This document shows positions 44,059 to 52,329 of a DNA stretch of 64,000 nucleotides, piece after piece (position 1 is the stretch's first letter; every line of letters begins with the position of its first letter). This DNA is from Nocardioides jejuensis. GTDB lineage: Bacteria > Actinomycetota > Actinomycetes > Propionibacteriales > Nocardioidaceae. A program made the translations under genes and the position numbers. The notes under the pieces are model-generated. The model was given only the letters and a program-made list of their open reading frames with translations, searched no databases and had not been told where the DNA came from. The DNA lies in the NCBI RefSeq assembly GCF_004337475.1, contig NZ_SJZJ01000005.1, positions 87,178 through 151,177 on the forward strand, written 5' to 3'.

Positions 44059-44850
44059 GTGAGATCTCTCGTTGCTGCCGTGGCTGTCGTTGCGCTCGGG
44101 GCCGGCCTCAGCGTCGTCGGCCTGATCGTGGACGACCCTGCGCCGCGGGGCGAGATCGAAGCGGTCTCGTCGACGTCGCTGACCGGCAAGGTGATCGTGA
44201 TCGACCCCGGGCACCAGCTCGGCAACCACAACCACCCCGACGAGATCAACAAGCCGGTCGACGCGGGCGGCTTCCAGAAGCCGTGCAACACCACGGGCAC
44301 CGCGACCAACGGCGGCTACCCGGAGGCGACGTTCGCGTGGCAGGTCGCCGGACTGCTCAAGAGCCGGCTGGAGGATCGAGGGGCGCGCGTCGTCCTGACC
44401 CGCACGACCAACAGCGAGGACGACTGGGGTCCGTGCATCGACGCGCGCGGACGCCGGGGCAACAAGCTCGCCAACGGCGGCCGGGCCGACCTCGAGATCT
44501 CGATCCACGGCGACGGCTGCAACGGCTGCGGGTCCGGCTTCCACGTGATCGCGCCGGCATCCCGCAAGGGCTGGACCGACGACATCGCGGCCCCGTCGCT
44601 GGCGTTCGCGAAGCAACTGCGTTCCTCGCTGCACTACCGCGGTCTGCCCTACGCGCCGTACATCAACAGCGGCAGCGGCCTCGACGTCCGCGGGGACCTC
44701 GGCACGCTCAACTGGTCGGACAAGCCGATCGCGATGGTCGAGCTCGGCAACATGCGTTCGGCCGGTGACACGCAGCGGATGACCACCCTTGCCGGACGGC
44801 GGACGTACGCCGACGCACTCGCCGCCGCGATCGTCGCCCGCCTCACCTGA
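44059..44850 (+). CDS. Secreted N-acetylmuramoyl-L-alanine amidase (Amidase_3)
   Basis: A 263-residue zinc amidase that cuts the bond between MurNAc and the stem peptide. A membrane segment or signal (LVAAVAVVALGAGLSVVGLIV) is followed by the catalytic domain: VIVIDPGHQ (zinc His), PEATFAW (zinc Glu), LEISIHGDGC (zinc His) and AMVELGNMRS (catalytic Glu). The GTG at 44059 puts the hydrophobic signal at the N-terminus. It converges on the SDR gene with an inverted-repeat element between. Confidence 0.88.
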   Translation: MRSLVAAVAVVALGAGLSVVGLIVDDPAPRGEIEAVSSTSLTGKVIVIDPGHQLGNHNHPDEINKPVDAGGFQKPCNTTGTATNGGYPEATFAWQVAGLLKSRLEDRGARVVLTRTTNSEDDWGPCIDARGRRGNKLANGGRADLEISIHGDGCNGCGSGFHVIAPASRKGWTDDIAAPSLAFAKQLRSSLHYRGLPYAPYINSGSGLDVRGDLGTLNWSDKPIAMVELGNMRSAGDTQRMTTLAGRRTYADALAAAIVARLT

Positions 44851-44866
44851 CGGCTCCCGCCCCATC

Positions 44867-44954
44867 TCGCCGAGACGGGCCCCGTGCACACGCGAAACGG
44901 GGCCCGTGCACGCCTCTCCTGTGGAGAACTCGTGCACGGGCCCCGTCTCGGCGA
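44867..44954. repeat. Inverted-repeat element of the GAGACGGGGCC family
   Basis: An 88-base element whose ends (starting TCGCCGAGACGGGCCCCG and ending CGGGCCCCGTCTCGGCGA) pair over 22 of 23 positions, with another related copy (ACGGGGCCCGTGCAC) inside. It fills the gap between converging genes and can also act as a terminator. Related sequence occurs three times at 63913-63992. Confidence 0.75.
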
Positions 44955-44959
44955 ACGGA

Positions 44960-45721
44960 TCAGCGAGGAGCCAGGCGGATCGCACCGTCCATGCGGACGA
45001 CCTCGCCGTTCATGTAGTCGTGCTCGACGAGGAACGTCGCGAGCTGCGCGTACTCGTCCGGGCGGCCCAGGCGCTTCGGGAACGGAACGCCGGCAGCCAG
45101 CGACTTCTGGAACTCCTCCGTCACGCCCGCGAGCATCGGGGTCTCGACGATGCCGGGGGCGATCGTGCAGACCCGGATGCCGTACGTCGCGAGGTCGCGC
45201 GCCGCCGGCAGCATGAGGCCGAGGACGCCGCCCTTGGACGACGAGTACGCCGCCTGGCCGACCTGGCCCTCGAACGCCGCGACCGACGCGGTGTTGATGA
45301 TGATGCCGCGGGCGCCGTGCTCGAGCTCGGGGGTCTTCGCGATCGCCTCGGCGGCGAGCGCCAGGACGTTGTACGAGCCGACGAGGTTGATGTTGACGAC
45401 CATGGCGTACTTCGCGAGGTCGCCGACCGAGCCGTCCTTGTTGAGGATGCGGCCGGCCGTGCCGACACCGGCGCAGTTGACGACGGTGCGGAGCGGGACG
45501 CCGGCGTTGGCGGCCGTCGCGACGGCCTCGCGGACCTGCTCGGCGTCCGTCACGTCGACGGCGACGTAGTGGACACCGGCGACCTCGGGGGCCTTCTCGA
45601 TCGAGCCGGCGAGGTCGAACGCGAACACGGTCGCGCCCTTCTCGGCCAGCGCCTTGGCGGTCGCGGCACCCAGGCCCGACGCGCCACCCGTGACGATCGC
45701 GGCGGTGTTCTCTACCTGCAT
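44960..45721 (-). CDS. SDR dehydrogenase, HSD17B10/3-hydroxyacyl-CoA-like
   Basis: A 253-residue classical SDR: VTGGASGLGAATAKAL (NAD loop), NCAGVGTAGR, INTASVAAFEGQ and YSSSKGGVLGLMLPAARDLA (catalytic Tyr/Lys), ending VVRMDGAIRLAPR. It is closest in pattern to type-II 3-hydroxyacyl-CoA dehydrogenases of fatty-acid breakdown. Stands alone between a palindromic element and a 278-base gap. Confidence 0.88.
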   Translation of the reverse strand: MQVENTAAIVTGGASGLGAATAKALAEKGATVFAFDLAGSIEKAPEVAGVHYVAVDVTDAEQVREAVATAANAGVPLRTVVNCAGVGTAGRILNKDGSVGDLAKYAMVVNINLVGSYNVLALAAEAIAKTPELEHGARGIIINTASVAAFEGQVGQAAYSSSKGGVLGLMLPAARDLATYGIRVCTIAPGIVETPMLAGVTEEFQKSLAAGVPFPKRLGRPDEYAQLATFLVEHDYMNGEVVRMDGAIRLAPR

Positions 45722-45832
45722 CTGTCTCTCCTCTGAAGTCTGGTGCGGTCATTCTCGCGTGCCGCGCCCGGGCGGGTACGCCGGGTCCCCGGGCGTTGAG
45801 ACGGGGCGGCGCCAGAGGGAGAGCCGGGCGGC

Positions 45833-45942
45833 GGCGCCAACCACGGAAGGTGTGCGCCCCGCTCGGTCGATGGGGCGGCGTGTCCCCGTGACGCGCCGTG
45901 CCGACGACGTGCGATGCCGGTGCTCTGCCGTACTTGGCGCCG
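45833..45942. repeat. 110-bp palindrome-ended element, left copy
   Basis: Begins GGCGCCAACCACGGAAG and ends with a sequence whose complement is GGCGCCAAGTACGGCAG (14 of 17 bases pair). A same-direction copy of nearly equal length (109) lies at 46887-46995; the two agree well at both ends and around GTGAC near base 56, and less between. They bracket the gene at 46000. The remaining gap 45722-45999 shows no gene. Confidence 0.75.
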
Positions 45943-45999
45943 TCGCCTTCGCGGCACCTGTGGATAGCGGAACGCGTCCGGGCGGGGGGTCGACGCAGC

Positions 46000-46884
46000 A
46001 TGCAGGGCATGGATCGTGTGGGCCTCGTCGACGTCATCCGCCGGCTCGGGTGGTCGGCATCCTGGGCGGAGCTGCGCTCCGTCGCGACCGAGCGGGCGAT
46101 CCGGTCGGCTGTTGCCGACGGCGTGATCGTGCGCGCGGCTCGTGGTCGCTATGTGCTGCCCGACGGTGTCGGTCCGGGACAGTCCGCGGCGCTGCGGGTC
46201 AACGGCACGGTTTCGCACCTGAGCGCCGCTCTGCGATGGGGCATGGCGGTGCGCAGCCCACCGCCGCTTCCCACGGTGACGGTGCCGCGCGGGCGTTCGC
46301 TGGGATCGCGACGTCGTGCGGGCGTACAGGTCTTCTGGGCTGATCTGACCGCTGATGAGGTCGAGCTCGGGGCGACAACTCCGGTCAGGACCGTGCTCGA
46401 CTGCGCCGCACGCTTGCCCGAGCCGGAAGCACTCGTGGTCGCGGACTCGGCACTCAGGATGAGGCTGGTCAGCCGGGGTGAGCTGGAACGGCGAGCCGTG
46501 CTCGTGCCGCTCCAGGTTCGTGAGCGCGTCGTTCGCGTCGTCGACCTCGCCGATGACCGGCCGCAGAGTGCGTTCGAGTCCCTCGTTCGCGGGCAGGCCC
46601 TAGGGGTGCCACGTCTCTCGCTCGTGCCGCAGGTGCTCGTTGGATCGGTGCACCCTGATCTCTGGGACGAACGGCTCCGGCTGGCGGTGGAGTGCGACTC
46701 CTACGAATGGCATGCGAAGCGGGCGGACCTGATCAGCGACTGCGAGCGGTACAACGACTTCGCCCTCGAGGACGTGATGCTCGTTCGGTTTGCGTGGGAG
46801 CACTCGATGAACCAGCCGGGCTATGTCGCCACGACCCTCGGGCGCGCGGTGACGGTGCGGGAGCGGCAGCTACGGCTGTGCTGA
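46000..46884 (+). CDS. DUF559/PD-(D/E)XK endonuclease-like protein with AbiEi-like N-terminus
   Basis: A 294-residue relative of the gene at 31214. N-terminal winged-helix/AbiEi-like part (WAELRSVATERAIRSAVADG, then GTVSHLSAALRWGM); C-terminal nuclease-like core with E193 (SAFESLVRG), D220 (VHPDLWDE), E231/D233 (AVECDSYEWH) and H238, then DCERYNDFALEDVMLVRFAWE. Solitary and bracketed by direct repeats like the first, though the repeat is a different one. The ATG at 46000 is preferred because GGGGGG lies about 10 bases upstream; ATG 46009 is possible. Confidence 0.75.
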   Translation: MQGMDRVGLVDVIRRLGWSASWAELRSVATERAIRSAVADGVIVRAARGRYVLPDGVGPGQSAALRVNGTVSHLSAALRWGMAVRSPPPLPTVTVPRGRSLGSRRRAGVQVFWADLTADEVELGATTPVRTVLDCAARLPEPEALVVADSALRMRLVSRGELERRAVLVPLQVRERVVRVVDLADDRPQSAFESLVRGQALGVPRLSLVPQVLVGSVHPDLWDERLRLAVECDSYEWHAKRADLISDCERYNDFALEDVMLVRFAWEHSMNQPGYVATTLGRAVTVRERQLRLC

Positions 46885-46886
46885 CC

Positions 46887-46995
46887 GGCGCTAACCACTG
46901 CAGACGTCTGGCCGGACGAGGTTCGCCGCCGCGTGTCTGGCGTGACACGCCGGCCCGACCGCTGTACATCCTCGGACCTGCCGTAGTTGGCGCCG
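46887..46995. repeat. 110-bp palindrome-ended element, right copy
   Basis: Starts 2 bases after the endonuclease gene with GGCGCTAACCACTGCAG and ends CTGCCGTAGTTGGCGCC, again 14 of 17 complementary. Direct copy of 45833-45942. Confidence 0.75.
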
Positions 46996-47005
46996 GAAAT
47001 GGCAA

Positions 47006-47037
47006 CGGCGCCCCATTCCTGATGGAACGGGGCGCCG
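47006..47037. terminator. Hairpin terminator after typA
   Basis: Arms CGGCGCCCCATTCC and GGAACGGGGCGCCG pair with a single mismatch around loop TGAT, 20 bases beyond the typA stop. Serves the converging genes. Confidence 0.7.
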
Positions 47038-47057
47038 TGGTGACGCGTGTCAGACCG

Positions 47058-48953
47058 TCACTTGTTCGCCTTGCGCGCCTGCGAGGCGGTCTTGGCGCGC
47101 GCGTTGGCGTCCAGGACGACCTTGCGGATGCGGGTCATCTCCGGGGTGACCTCGACGCACTCGTCGTCGCGGCAGAACTCCAGGCACTGCTCGAGCGACA
47201 GCTCGCGCGGCGGCGTGAGCTTCTCGAAGTTGTCGGAGGTCGCGGACCGGATGTTGGTCTGCTGCTTCTCCTTGGTGATGTTCACGTCCATGTCGTCCTG
47301 GCGCGAGTTCTCACCGATGATCATGCCTTCGTAGACCTCGGTGCCGGGCTTCACGAAGATGACGCCGCGCTCCTGGAGCGAGGTCATCGCGTGCGCCGTG
47401 GCCGAGCCGGCGCGGTCGGCGACGAGCGAGCCGTTGTTGCGGGCGCGGATCTCGCCGGCCCACGGCATCATGCCCTCGGAGATGGACGACGCCATGCCGG
47501 TGCCGCGGGTCTCGGTGAGGAAGTCGGTGCGGAAGCCGATCAGGCCACGCGCCGGGACGACGAAGTCCATGCGGACCCAGCCGGTGCCGTGGTTGGTCAT
47601 GTTCTCCATGCGGCCCTTGCGGACGGCGAGGAGCTCGGTGATCGCGCCGAGGTACTCCTCGGGGGCGTCGATCGTGAGGCGCTCGACCGGCTCGTGCTTC
47701 TTGCCGTCGATGATCTGGGTGACGACCTGCGGCTTGCCGACGGTCAGCTCGTAGCCCTCGCGACGCATCTGCTCGACGAGGATCGCGAGCGCGAGCTCAC
47801 CACGGCCCTGGACCTCCCAGGCGTCCGGGCGCTCGGTCGGGAGGACCTTGAGCGACACGTTGCCGATGAGCTCGGAGTCGAGGCGGTCCTTGACCATGCG
47901 GGCGGTGACCTTGGAGCCCTTGATCTTGCCGACGAGCGGCGAGGTGTTGGTGCCGATGGTCATGGAGATGGCCGGGTCGTCGACCTTGATCAGCGGGAGC
48001 GCGACCGGGTTCTCCGGGTCGGCGATGGTCTCGCCGATCATGATGTCCGGGATACCGGCGATGGCGACGATGTCACCCGGGCCCGCCGACTCGCCGGGCA
48101 CGCGCTCGAGGCCCTCGGTGACGAGCAGCTCGGTGAGCTTGACGTTCTTGACCGTGCCGTCAGCCTTCATCCAGGCGACCTGCTGGCCCTTCTTCAGGTT
48201 GCCCTGCTTGATGCGCAGCAGCGCCAGGCGACCGAGGAACGGCGAGGCGTCGAGGTTGGTGACGTGGGCCTGCAGCGGCGCCTCGTCGTCGTACGCCGGA
48301 GCGGGGATCGTCTCGAGGATCGTCTTGAACAGCGGCTCGAGGTTGTCGCCCTCGGGCATGGTCGCGTTCTCGGGCTTGGTCAGCGAGGCGATGCCCGCCT
48401 TGCCCGACGCGTAGATGACCGGGAAGTCGAGCGCGTCGTGCGCGTGCGAGTCGTCGAGCAGGTCCATGAAGAGCTCGTAGCACTCGTCGACGACCTCGTC
48501 GATGCGCGCGTCGCCACGGTCGGTCTTGTTGACCACGAGGATGACCGGCATGTCGGCGTTGAGCGCCTTGCGCAGCACGAAGCGGGTCTGCGGCAGCGGG
48601 CCCTCGGAGGCGTCGACGAGGAGGACGATGCCGTCGACCATCGACAGGCCGCGCTCGACCTCGCCACCGAAGTCCGCGTGACCCGGGGTGTCGATGATGT
48701 TGATGGTCATGCCGCCCTCGGGGGCGTGCTCACCGTTGTAGGCGATCGCGGTGTTCTTCGCGAGGATCGTGATGCCCTTCTCGCGCTCGAGGTCGCCCGA
48801 GTCCATGACCCGGTCGTCGACGCCGGACTCGAGGTGGTGGGCGCTGAACGCACCGCCCTGCTTGAGCATCGCGTCGACGAGCGTGGTCTTGCCGTGGTCG
48901 ACGTGCGCGACGATGGCAACGTTGCGGATGTCGTTGCGGGTGGTTGCGGCCAT
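47058..48953 (-). CDS. typA: Ribosome-associated GTPase TypA/BipA
   Basis: A 631-residue translational GTPase. G1 AHVDHGKTTLVDAML near 17, G3 DTPGHADFGGEVER, G4 NKTD; the C-terminal half has the TypA-specific PEEYLGAITELL and RGLIGFRTDFLTETRGTG. It binds the 70S ribosome and helps assembly and growth under stress. ATG chosen where MAATTRNDIRNVAIVAH begins, as in the family; the frame runs on upstream without homology. Confidence 0.97.
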   Translation of the reverse strand: MAATTRNDIRNVAIVAHVDHGKTTLVDAMLKQGGAFSAHHLESGVDDRVMDSGDLEREKGITILAKNTAIAYNGEHAPEGGMTINIIDTPGHADFGGEVERGLSMVDGIVLLVDASEGPLPQTRFVLRKALNADMPVILVVNKTDRGDARIDEVVDECYELFMDLLDDSHAHDALDFPVIYASGKAGIASLTKPENATMPEGDNLEPLFKTILETIPAPAYDDEAPLQAHVTNLDASPFLGRLALLRIKQGNLKKGQQVAWMKADGTVKNVKLTELLVTEGLERVPGESAGPGDIVAIAGIPDIMIGETIADPENPVALPLIKVDDPAISMTIGTNTSPLVGKIKGSKVTARMVKDRLDSELIGNVSLKVLPTERPDAWEVQGRGELALAILVEQMRREGYELTVGKPQVVTQIIDGKKHEPVERLTIDAPEEYLGAITELLAVRKGRMENMTNHGTGWVRMDFVVPARGLIGFRTDFLTETRGTGMASSISEGMMPWAGEIRARNNGSLVADRAGSATAHAMTSLQERGVIFVKPGTEVYEGMIIGENSRQDDMDVNITKEKQQTNIRSATSDNFEKLTPPRELSLEQCLEFCRDDECVEVTPEMTRIRKVVLDANARAKTASQARKANK

Positions 48954-49114
48954 GCGGAGGCAGCCTGCTTTCAAGTGGGCGTCAAAGAACTGGTGAAACG
49001 ATGTGGGGGCCCGAAGACACACGGGCAACCTCGCGATTCTATCGGCGCGCGGGGTGTGCTCCGAACCGTCGCGGTGTGAGATCGGCCCCTCGGTGCTCAA
49101 GCGGCCGATGAACA

Positions 49115-50437
49115 TCAGGCGAACCCGGGTGCGTGCTCCTCCAGGAGTGCGCGGAACGACAGGTCCACCTCGAGCTGGCAGAGCACGCCGATCCCGCCCA
49201 TCCACACGCGGTGGATCAGCATGTACTCCGGCGGCAGGTTGATCTTGAACGCCTTCGACAGATTCTCCGGAGTCGGTACGGCGACGCGCGCGGCCTCGGC
49301 GCGCAGCCAGGCACGGTTGAAGCCGAAGACCTCCTCGCGCGCCGGTGCGAGCAGCGGCCGGAGGTAGTCCCGCAGCGCCTCGGTCTCGAAGCGGGTCTGC
49401 GGCAACAGCCAGCCCTGCGCGCGCATCTCGACGGCCACGGCGTCCCAGTCGTCGTCCGCGGCGAGGTGCAGCAGACGGCCCAGGGGAGCGGGCAGCCCGT
49501 CGGGCAGCCGTGCCGCGGCGCCGAAGTCGACGACGCCCAGGCGGCCGTCGTCCATCACCCGGAAGTTGCCCGGGTGCGGATCGGCGTGCAGCAGGCCGGT
49601 GCGGGCCGGTCCGCTGATCAGGAAGCGCGCGTAGAGGTCGCCGACGCGCTGCCTCTCGGCGGTCGTGCCGTCCTTGATGACGCGGGCGAGCGAGTGGGGG
49701 CTGTCGAGCCACGTCGTGACCAGCACGCGCTTGGTCGCGTGGACGACGTGCGGCACCGCGATGTCAGGGTCGCCCGCGAACTCGTCAGCGAACACCCGCT
49801 GGGCCGAGGCCTCGAGCTCGTAGTCGAGCTCCTCCCTGATCCGGTCGGCGATCTCCGCCAGCAGGGGCTTGATGTCGACGCCCGGTGCGAGCAGTCCGAT
49901 CAGGCGGGCGATGCGCGAGAGGTTCCTGATGTCGGACGACAGTGCGCGGGCGGCGTTCGGGTACTGGATCTTGACCGCGACGTCGGTGCCGTCGGCCCAG
50001 GTGGCGCGATGCACCTGCCCGAGACTTGCCGAGGCCACGGGCTGCTCGTCGAAGACCGCAAAGGACTGCCGCCACGTCGGTCCGAGGTCCTCCTCGAGGA
50101 CCTGGGAGAGCACCCGCAACGTCATCGGGGGAGCGGCGTCCTGCAGCTTGGTGAGGACGTCGCGATACGGCCCGGCGATCTCCTCGGGCAGGGCGCTCTC
50201 GAAGATGGACAGCGCCTGGGCGAGCTTCATCGCGCCGCCCTTGAGCTCGCCGAGCACCGTGAACAGCTGGTCCGCCGTCCGGCGCTGCACCTCGGAGAGG
50301 ACGGCTTCGGCAGGCTTGCCCCCGATCCGCTTGCCGACGCCGAGCGCGGTGCGGCCGGCGTACGCGGCGGGGAGGGCGGCCAGGCGCGCCGACCGGCCGA
50401 GTGCACTGCGGCGCATCCGGGGTCCGTCGTTCGCCAT
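49115..50437 (-). CDS. ABC1/UbiB-family atypical kinase-like protein
   Basis: A 440-residue ADCK/UbiB protein. Signatures: KGGAMKLAQALS (the KxGQ-helix), VASASLGQVHRATW (Ala-rich nucleotide loop), VAVKIQYPNA (Lys), LHADPHPGNFRV and VVDFGAAARL. The family supports quinone synthesis or lipid handling and has ATPase activity. ATG chosen at MANDGPRMRR. Two 22-bp repeats lie in the gap before it. Confidence 0.9.
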   Translation of the reverse strand: MANDGPRMRRSALGRSARLAALPAAYAGRTALGVGKRIGGKPAEAVLSEVQRRTADQLFTVLGELKGGAMKLAQALSIFESALPEEIAGPYRDVLTKLQDAAPPMTLRVLSQVLEEDLGPTWRQSFAVFDEQPVASASLGQVHRATWADGTDVAVKIQYPNAARALSSDIRNLSRIARLIGLLAPGVDIKPLLAEIADRIREELDYELEASAQRVFADEFAGDPDIAVPHVVHATKRVLVTTWLDSPHSLARVIKDGTTAERQRVGDLYARFLISGPARTGLLHADPHPGNFRVMDDGRLGVVDFGAAARLPDGLPAPLGRLLHLAADDDWDAVAVEMRAQGWLLPQTRFETEALRDYLRPLLAPAREEVFGFNRAWLRAEAARVAVPTPENLSKAFKINLPPEYMLIHRVWMGGIGVLCQLEVDLSFRALLEEHAPGFA

Positions 50438-50461
50438 GGTGTCGAAGGTACTGGGCGCCCC

Positions 50462-50505
50462 CGCGTCGAGACCCGGGTTTTGACGCGTCGAGACCCGGGT
50501 TCTGG
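50462..50505. repeat. 22-bp tandem repeat, two units
   Basis: Two 22-base units, CGCGTCGAGACCCGGGTT being the shared start, differing in the last four bases. Same family as 42911-42976. Confidence 0.85.
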
Positions 50506-50534
50506 TCACCAGGACAGCCGAGAAGCCGGCGTGA

Positions 50535-51428
50535 TCAGGCTTCCGGCGTGCCCTGGTGGAAGCGCTGGACCCAGCTGTGACCGGCGCGGAGCCAGAGCGA
50601 GCTGCGCAGCGCGGAGCCACCCTCGCTGGCGCTGCGCCAGACGAGCAGGATCGCGCCGGCGGCGAGGCGCTCGATGCTGACGACATCGAGGGTCGTCTCC
50701 TCGTCGAGCGGCGCCATCGCGTCGAGGATGTCGTCGCGTGTCCAGCGGCGGCCGCTCGCGCCGATCTCGGACCAGTCGGGGTGCAGCAGGGCGGCGACGG
50801 CGGAGCGGACCCGGCGTACCTCCGGGGTGAGGAGGGAACGCTCGAGGGCGACCACCTGCTCCTCGTCCGTCAGTGAGTCATCGCCGAAGAGGTCGGGCTC
50901 GGGCGCGATCACCGTGGGCGCGTACGCAGCGTGGGCCCCGCCGCGACCGGCTTCGGCGGAGCCTCCGGTGCCACTGAAACCCGGGCCGGCGTCAGGCGCG
51001 ATGCCCTCCTTCCAGGAGGAGGCGGCGGCGTTGGCGAGCTTGTCGGCGGCCTCGTTGAGCTCGTGCCCGGCGTGGCCCTTGACCCACTCGAAGCGGACGT
51101 TGGGACGCATGGCGGCGTCGAGGGCCTTCATGATCTCGACGTTCATGACCGGCTTGCCGTCGGACTTCTTCCAGCCCTTGCGCTTCCAACCGGGCATCCA
51201 CTTGGTGATCGAGTCGATCGCGTAGCGGCTGTCGCAGTAGATGAGGAGGTCCTCGTCGAGGTGCGCGGTCTGCTGCAGCAGGTCGAGTACGCCGGTCAGC
51301 TCGCCCATGTTGTTGGTGCCGTGCGCCCAGCCGCCCGATGCCCAGTGGTCCTCGTCGACGTACCAGGCCCAGCCGGAGGGTCCGGGATTGCCGAGAGCCG
51401 AACCGTCTGCAGCAGCAATGATCGTCAC
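50535..51428 (-). CDS. rnhA: Ribonuclease HI fused to a C-terminal NTF2-like domain
   Basis: A 297-residue protein. Residues 1-145 are RNase H1: AAADGSALGNPGPSGW (first Asp), NNMGELTGVLDLL (Glu), YCDSRYAIDSITKW (Asp), WVKGHAGHELNEAADKLA (His/Asp). It degrades RNA in RNA-DNA hybrids. After a linker, residues from about 200 (LLTPEVRRVRSAVAALLHPDW, ending WVQRFHQGTPEA) resemble a DUF4440/SnoaL-type NTF2 fold. The GTG at 51428 is chosen since GGAAGGA lies 9 bases upstream; a GTG 18 bases earlier is possible. Confidence 0.88.
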   Translation of the reverse strand: MTIIAAADGSALGNPGPSGWAWYVDEDHWASGGWAHGTNNMGELTGVLDLLQQTAHLDEDLLIYCDSRYAIDSITKWMPGWKRKGWKKSDGKPVMNVEIMKALDAAMRPNVRFEWVKGHAGHELNEAADKLANAAASSWKEGIAPDAGPGFSGTGGSAEAGRGGAHAAYAPTVIAPEPDLFGDDSLTDEEQVVALERSLLTPEVRRVRSAVAALLHPDWSEIGASGRRWTRDDILDAMAPLDEETTLDVVSIERLAAGAILLVWRSASEGGSALRSSLWLRAGHSWVQRFHQGTPEA

Positions 51429-51444
51429 GGAGCCACATCCTTCC

Positions 51445-51532
51445 ACGCGTCAGAACCCGCCACTCAACGCGGCAGAACCCGCGACTCAACGCGGCGAAAC
51501 CCGCGACTCAACGCGGCAAAACCCGGGTTTCG
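51445..51532. repeat. 22-bp tandem repeat, four units
   Basis: Four 22-base units, most starting ACGCGGC and containing AAACCCG or GAACCCG; the last keeps the CCCGGGTT core. Fills the gap upstream of rnhA. Confidence 0.85.
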
Positions 51533-51546
51533 GCGGGAGGGGAGGG

Positions 51547-52236
51547 TCAGGCGAGCGCGCGGTCCAGCGCGGCGCCGACGTGGAGCGTGGTCGACGGGAA
51601 GATCGGTACGTCGACGTCCGACTGCTTCACGAGCAGCTCGAGCTCGGTGCAGCCGAGGATGACGCCACCGGCGCCCTGCTCCCACAGGTGCTCGACCAGC
51701 TTGACCGCACGCTTGCGCGAGGAGTCGAGGACCTTGCCGTGGACCAGCTCGTCGTAGATGACCGCGTTGATCTCGTCGTGGTACTCCGGCTCCGGGACGA
51801 GGACCTCGAGGCCGTGCGACGCGATGCGGTCGGTGAAGAACGTCCGCGACATCGCGAACGTCGTGCCGATGAGCGCGACCTTCTCGATGCCCTGTGCCTT
51901 GACCGCCTCGGCCACGACGTCGCCCAGGTGGACCACGGGGATCTCGATGGCTGCCTCGACCTGCTCCGCCACGCGGTGGAACGTCGTGGTGCACAGCATC
52001 AGGAAGTCGGCGCCGGCCGCTTCCACGCCCTGCGCGGCGCGGGCGATGATCGCGGCGACGTCGTCCCAGCGCTCCTCGGCCTGCAGCGCCGTGAGCTCGG
52101 CGAACTCCACGGAAGCCATCACCGTCCGGGCGGAGTGGAGGCCGCCCAGCCGCGCCTCGACGCCCGTGTTGAGCAGCTTGTAGTACTCGGCGCTGGACTC
52201 CCAGCTCATGCCGCCGACAAGGCCGATGGTCTGCAT
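51547..52236 (-). CDS. Aspartate/glutamate racemase family protein
   Basis: A 229-residue PLP-independent racemase. It begins MQTIGLVGGMSWESSAEYY, and has two cysteine loops, FLMLCTTTFHRV and GVILGCTELELLV, which act as the paired base/acid. It would form D-Asp or D-Glu. It is close to YgeA-type enzymes, which have broad substrates. ATG as given; the gene lies between a repeat array and a divergent phosphatase gene. Confidence 0.88.
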   Translation of the reverse strand: MQTIGLVGGMSWESSAEYYKLLNTGVEARLGGLHSARTVMASVEFAELTALQAEERWDDVAAIIARAAQGVEAAGADFLMLCTTTFHRVAEQVEAAIEIPVVHLGDVVAEAVKAQGIEKVALIGTTFAMSRTFFTDRIASHGLEVLVPEPEYHDEINAVIYDELVHGKVLDSSRKRAVKLVEHLWEQGAGGVILGCTELELLVKQSDVDVPIFPSTTLHVGAALDRALA

Positions 52237-52329
52237 GTGGCGAGTCTGCCAGATCCGATGCCGTGCGCAGCCCGCACCGCTCGTGGCGAACACGTCGCCC
52301 CGCGGGCGCGACTCGGGCATTCTGGACAG

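Noticed and set aside
45945..45975. CTGTGGATAG upstream of the gene at 46000 as a DnaA box or origin.
   Set aside because: Only one weak copy occurs and no AT-rich region, dnaA or dnaN is near.
42911..51532. CRISPR-like arrays, because of regularly repeated short units.
   Set aside because: The 22-base units are directly adjacent with no unique spacers, and no cas gene is present.
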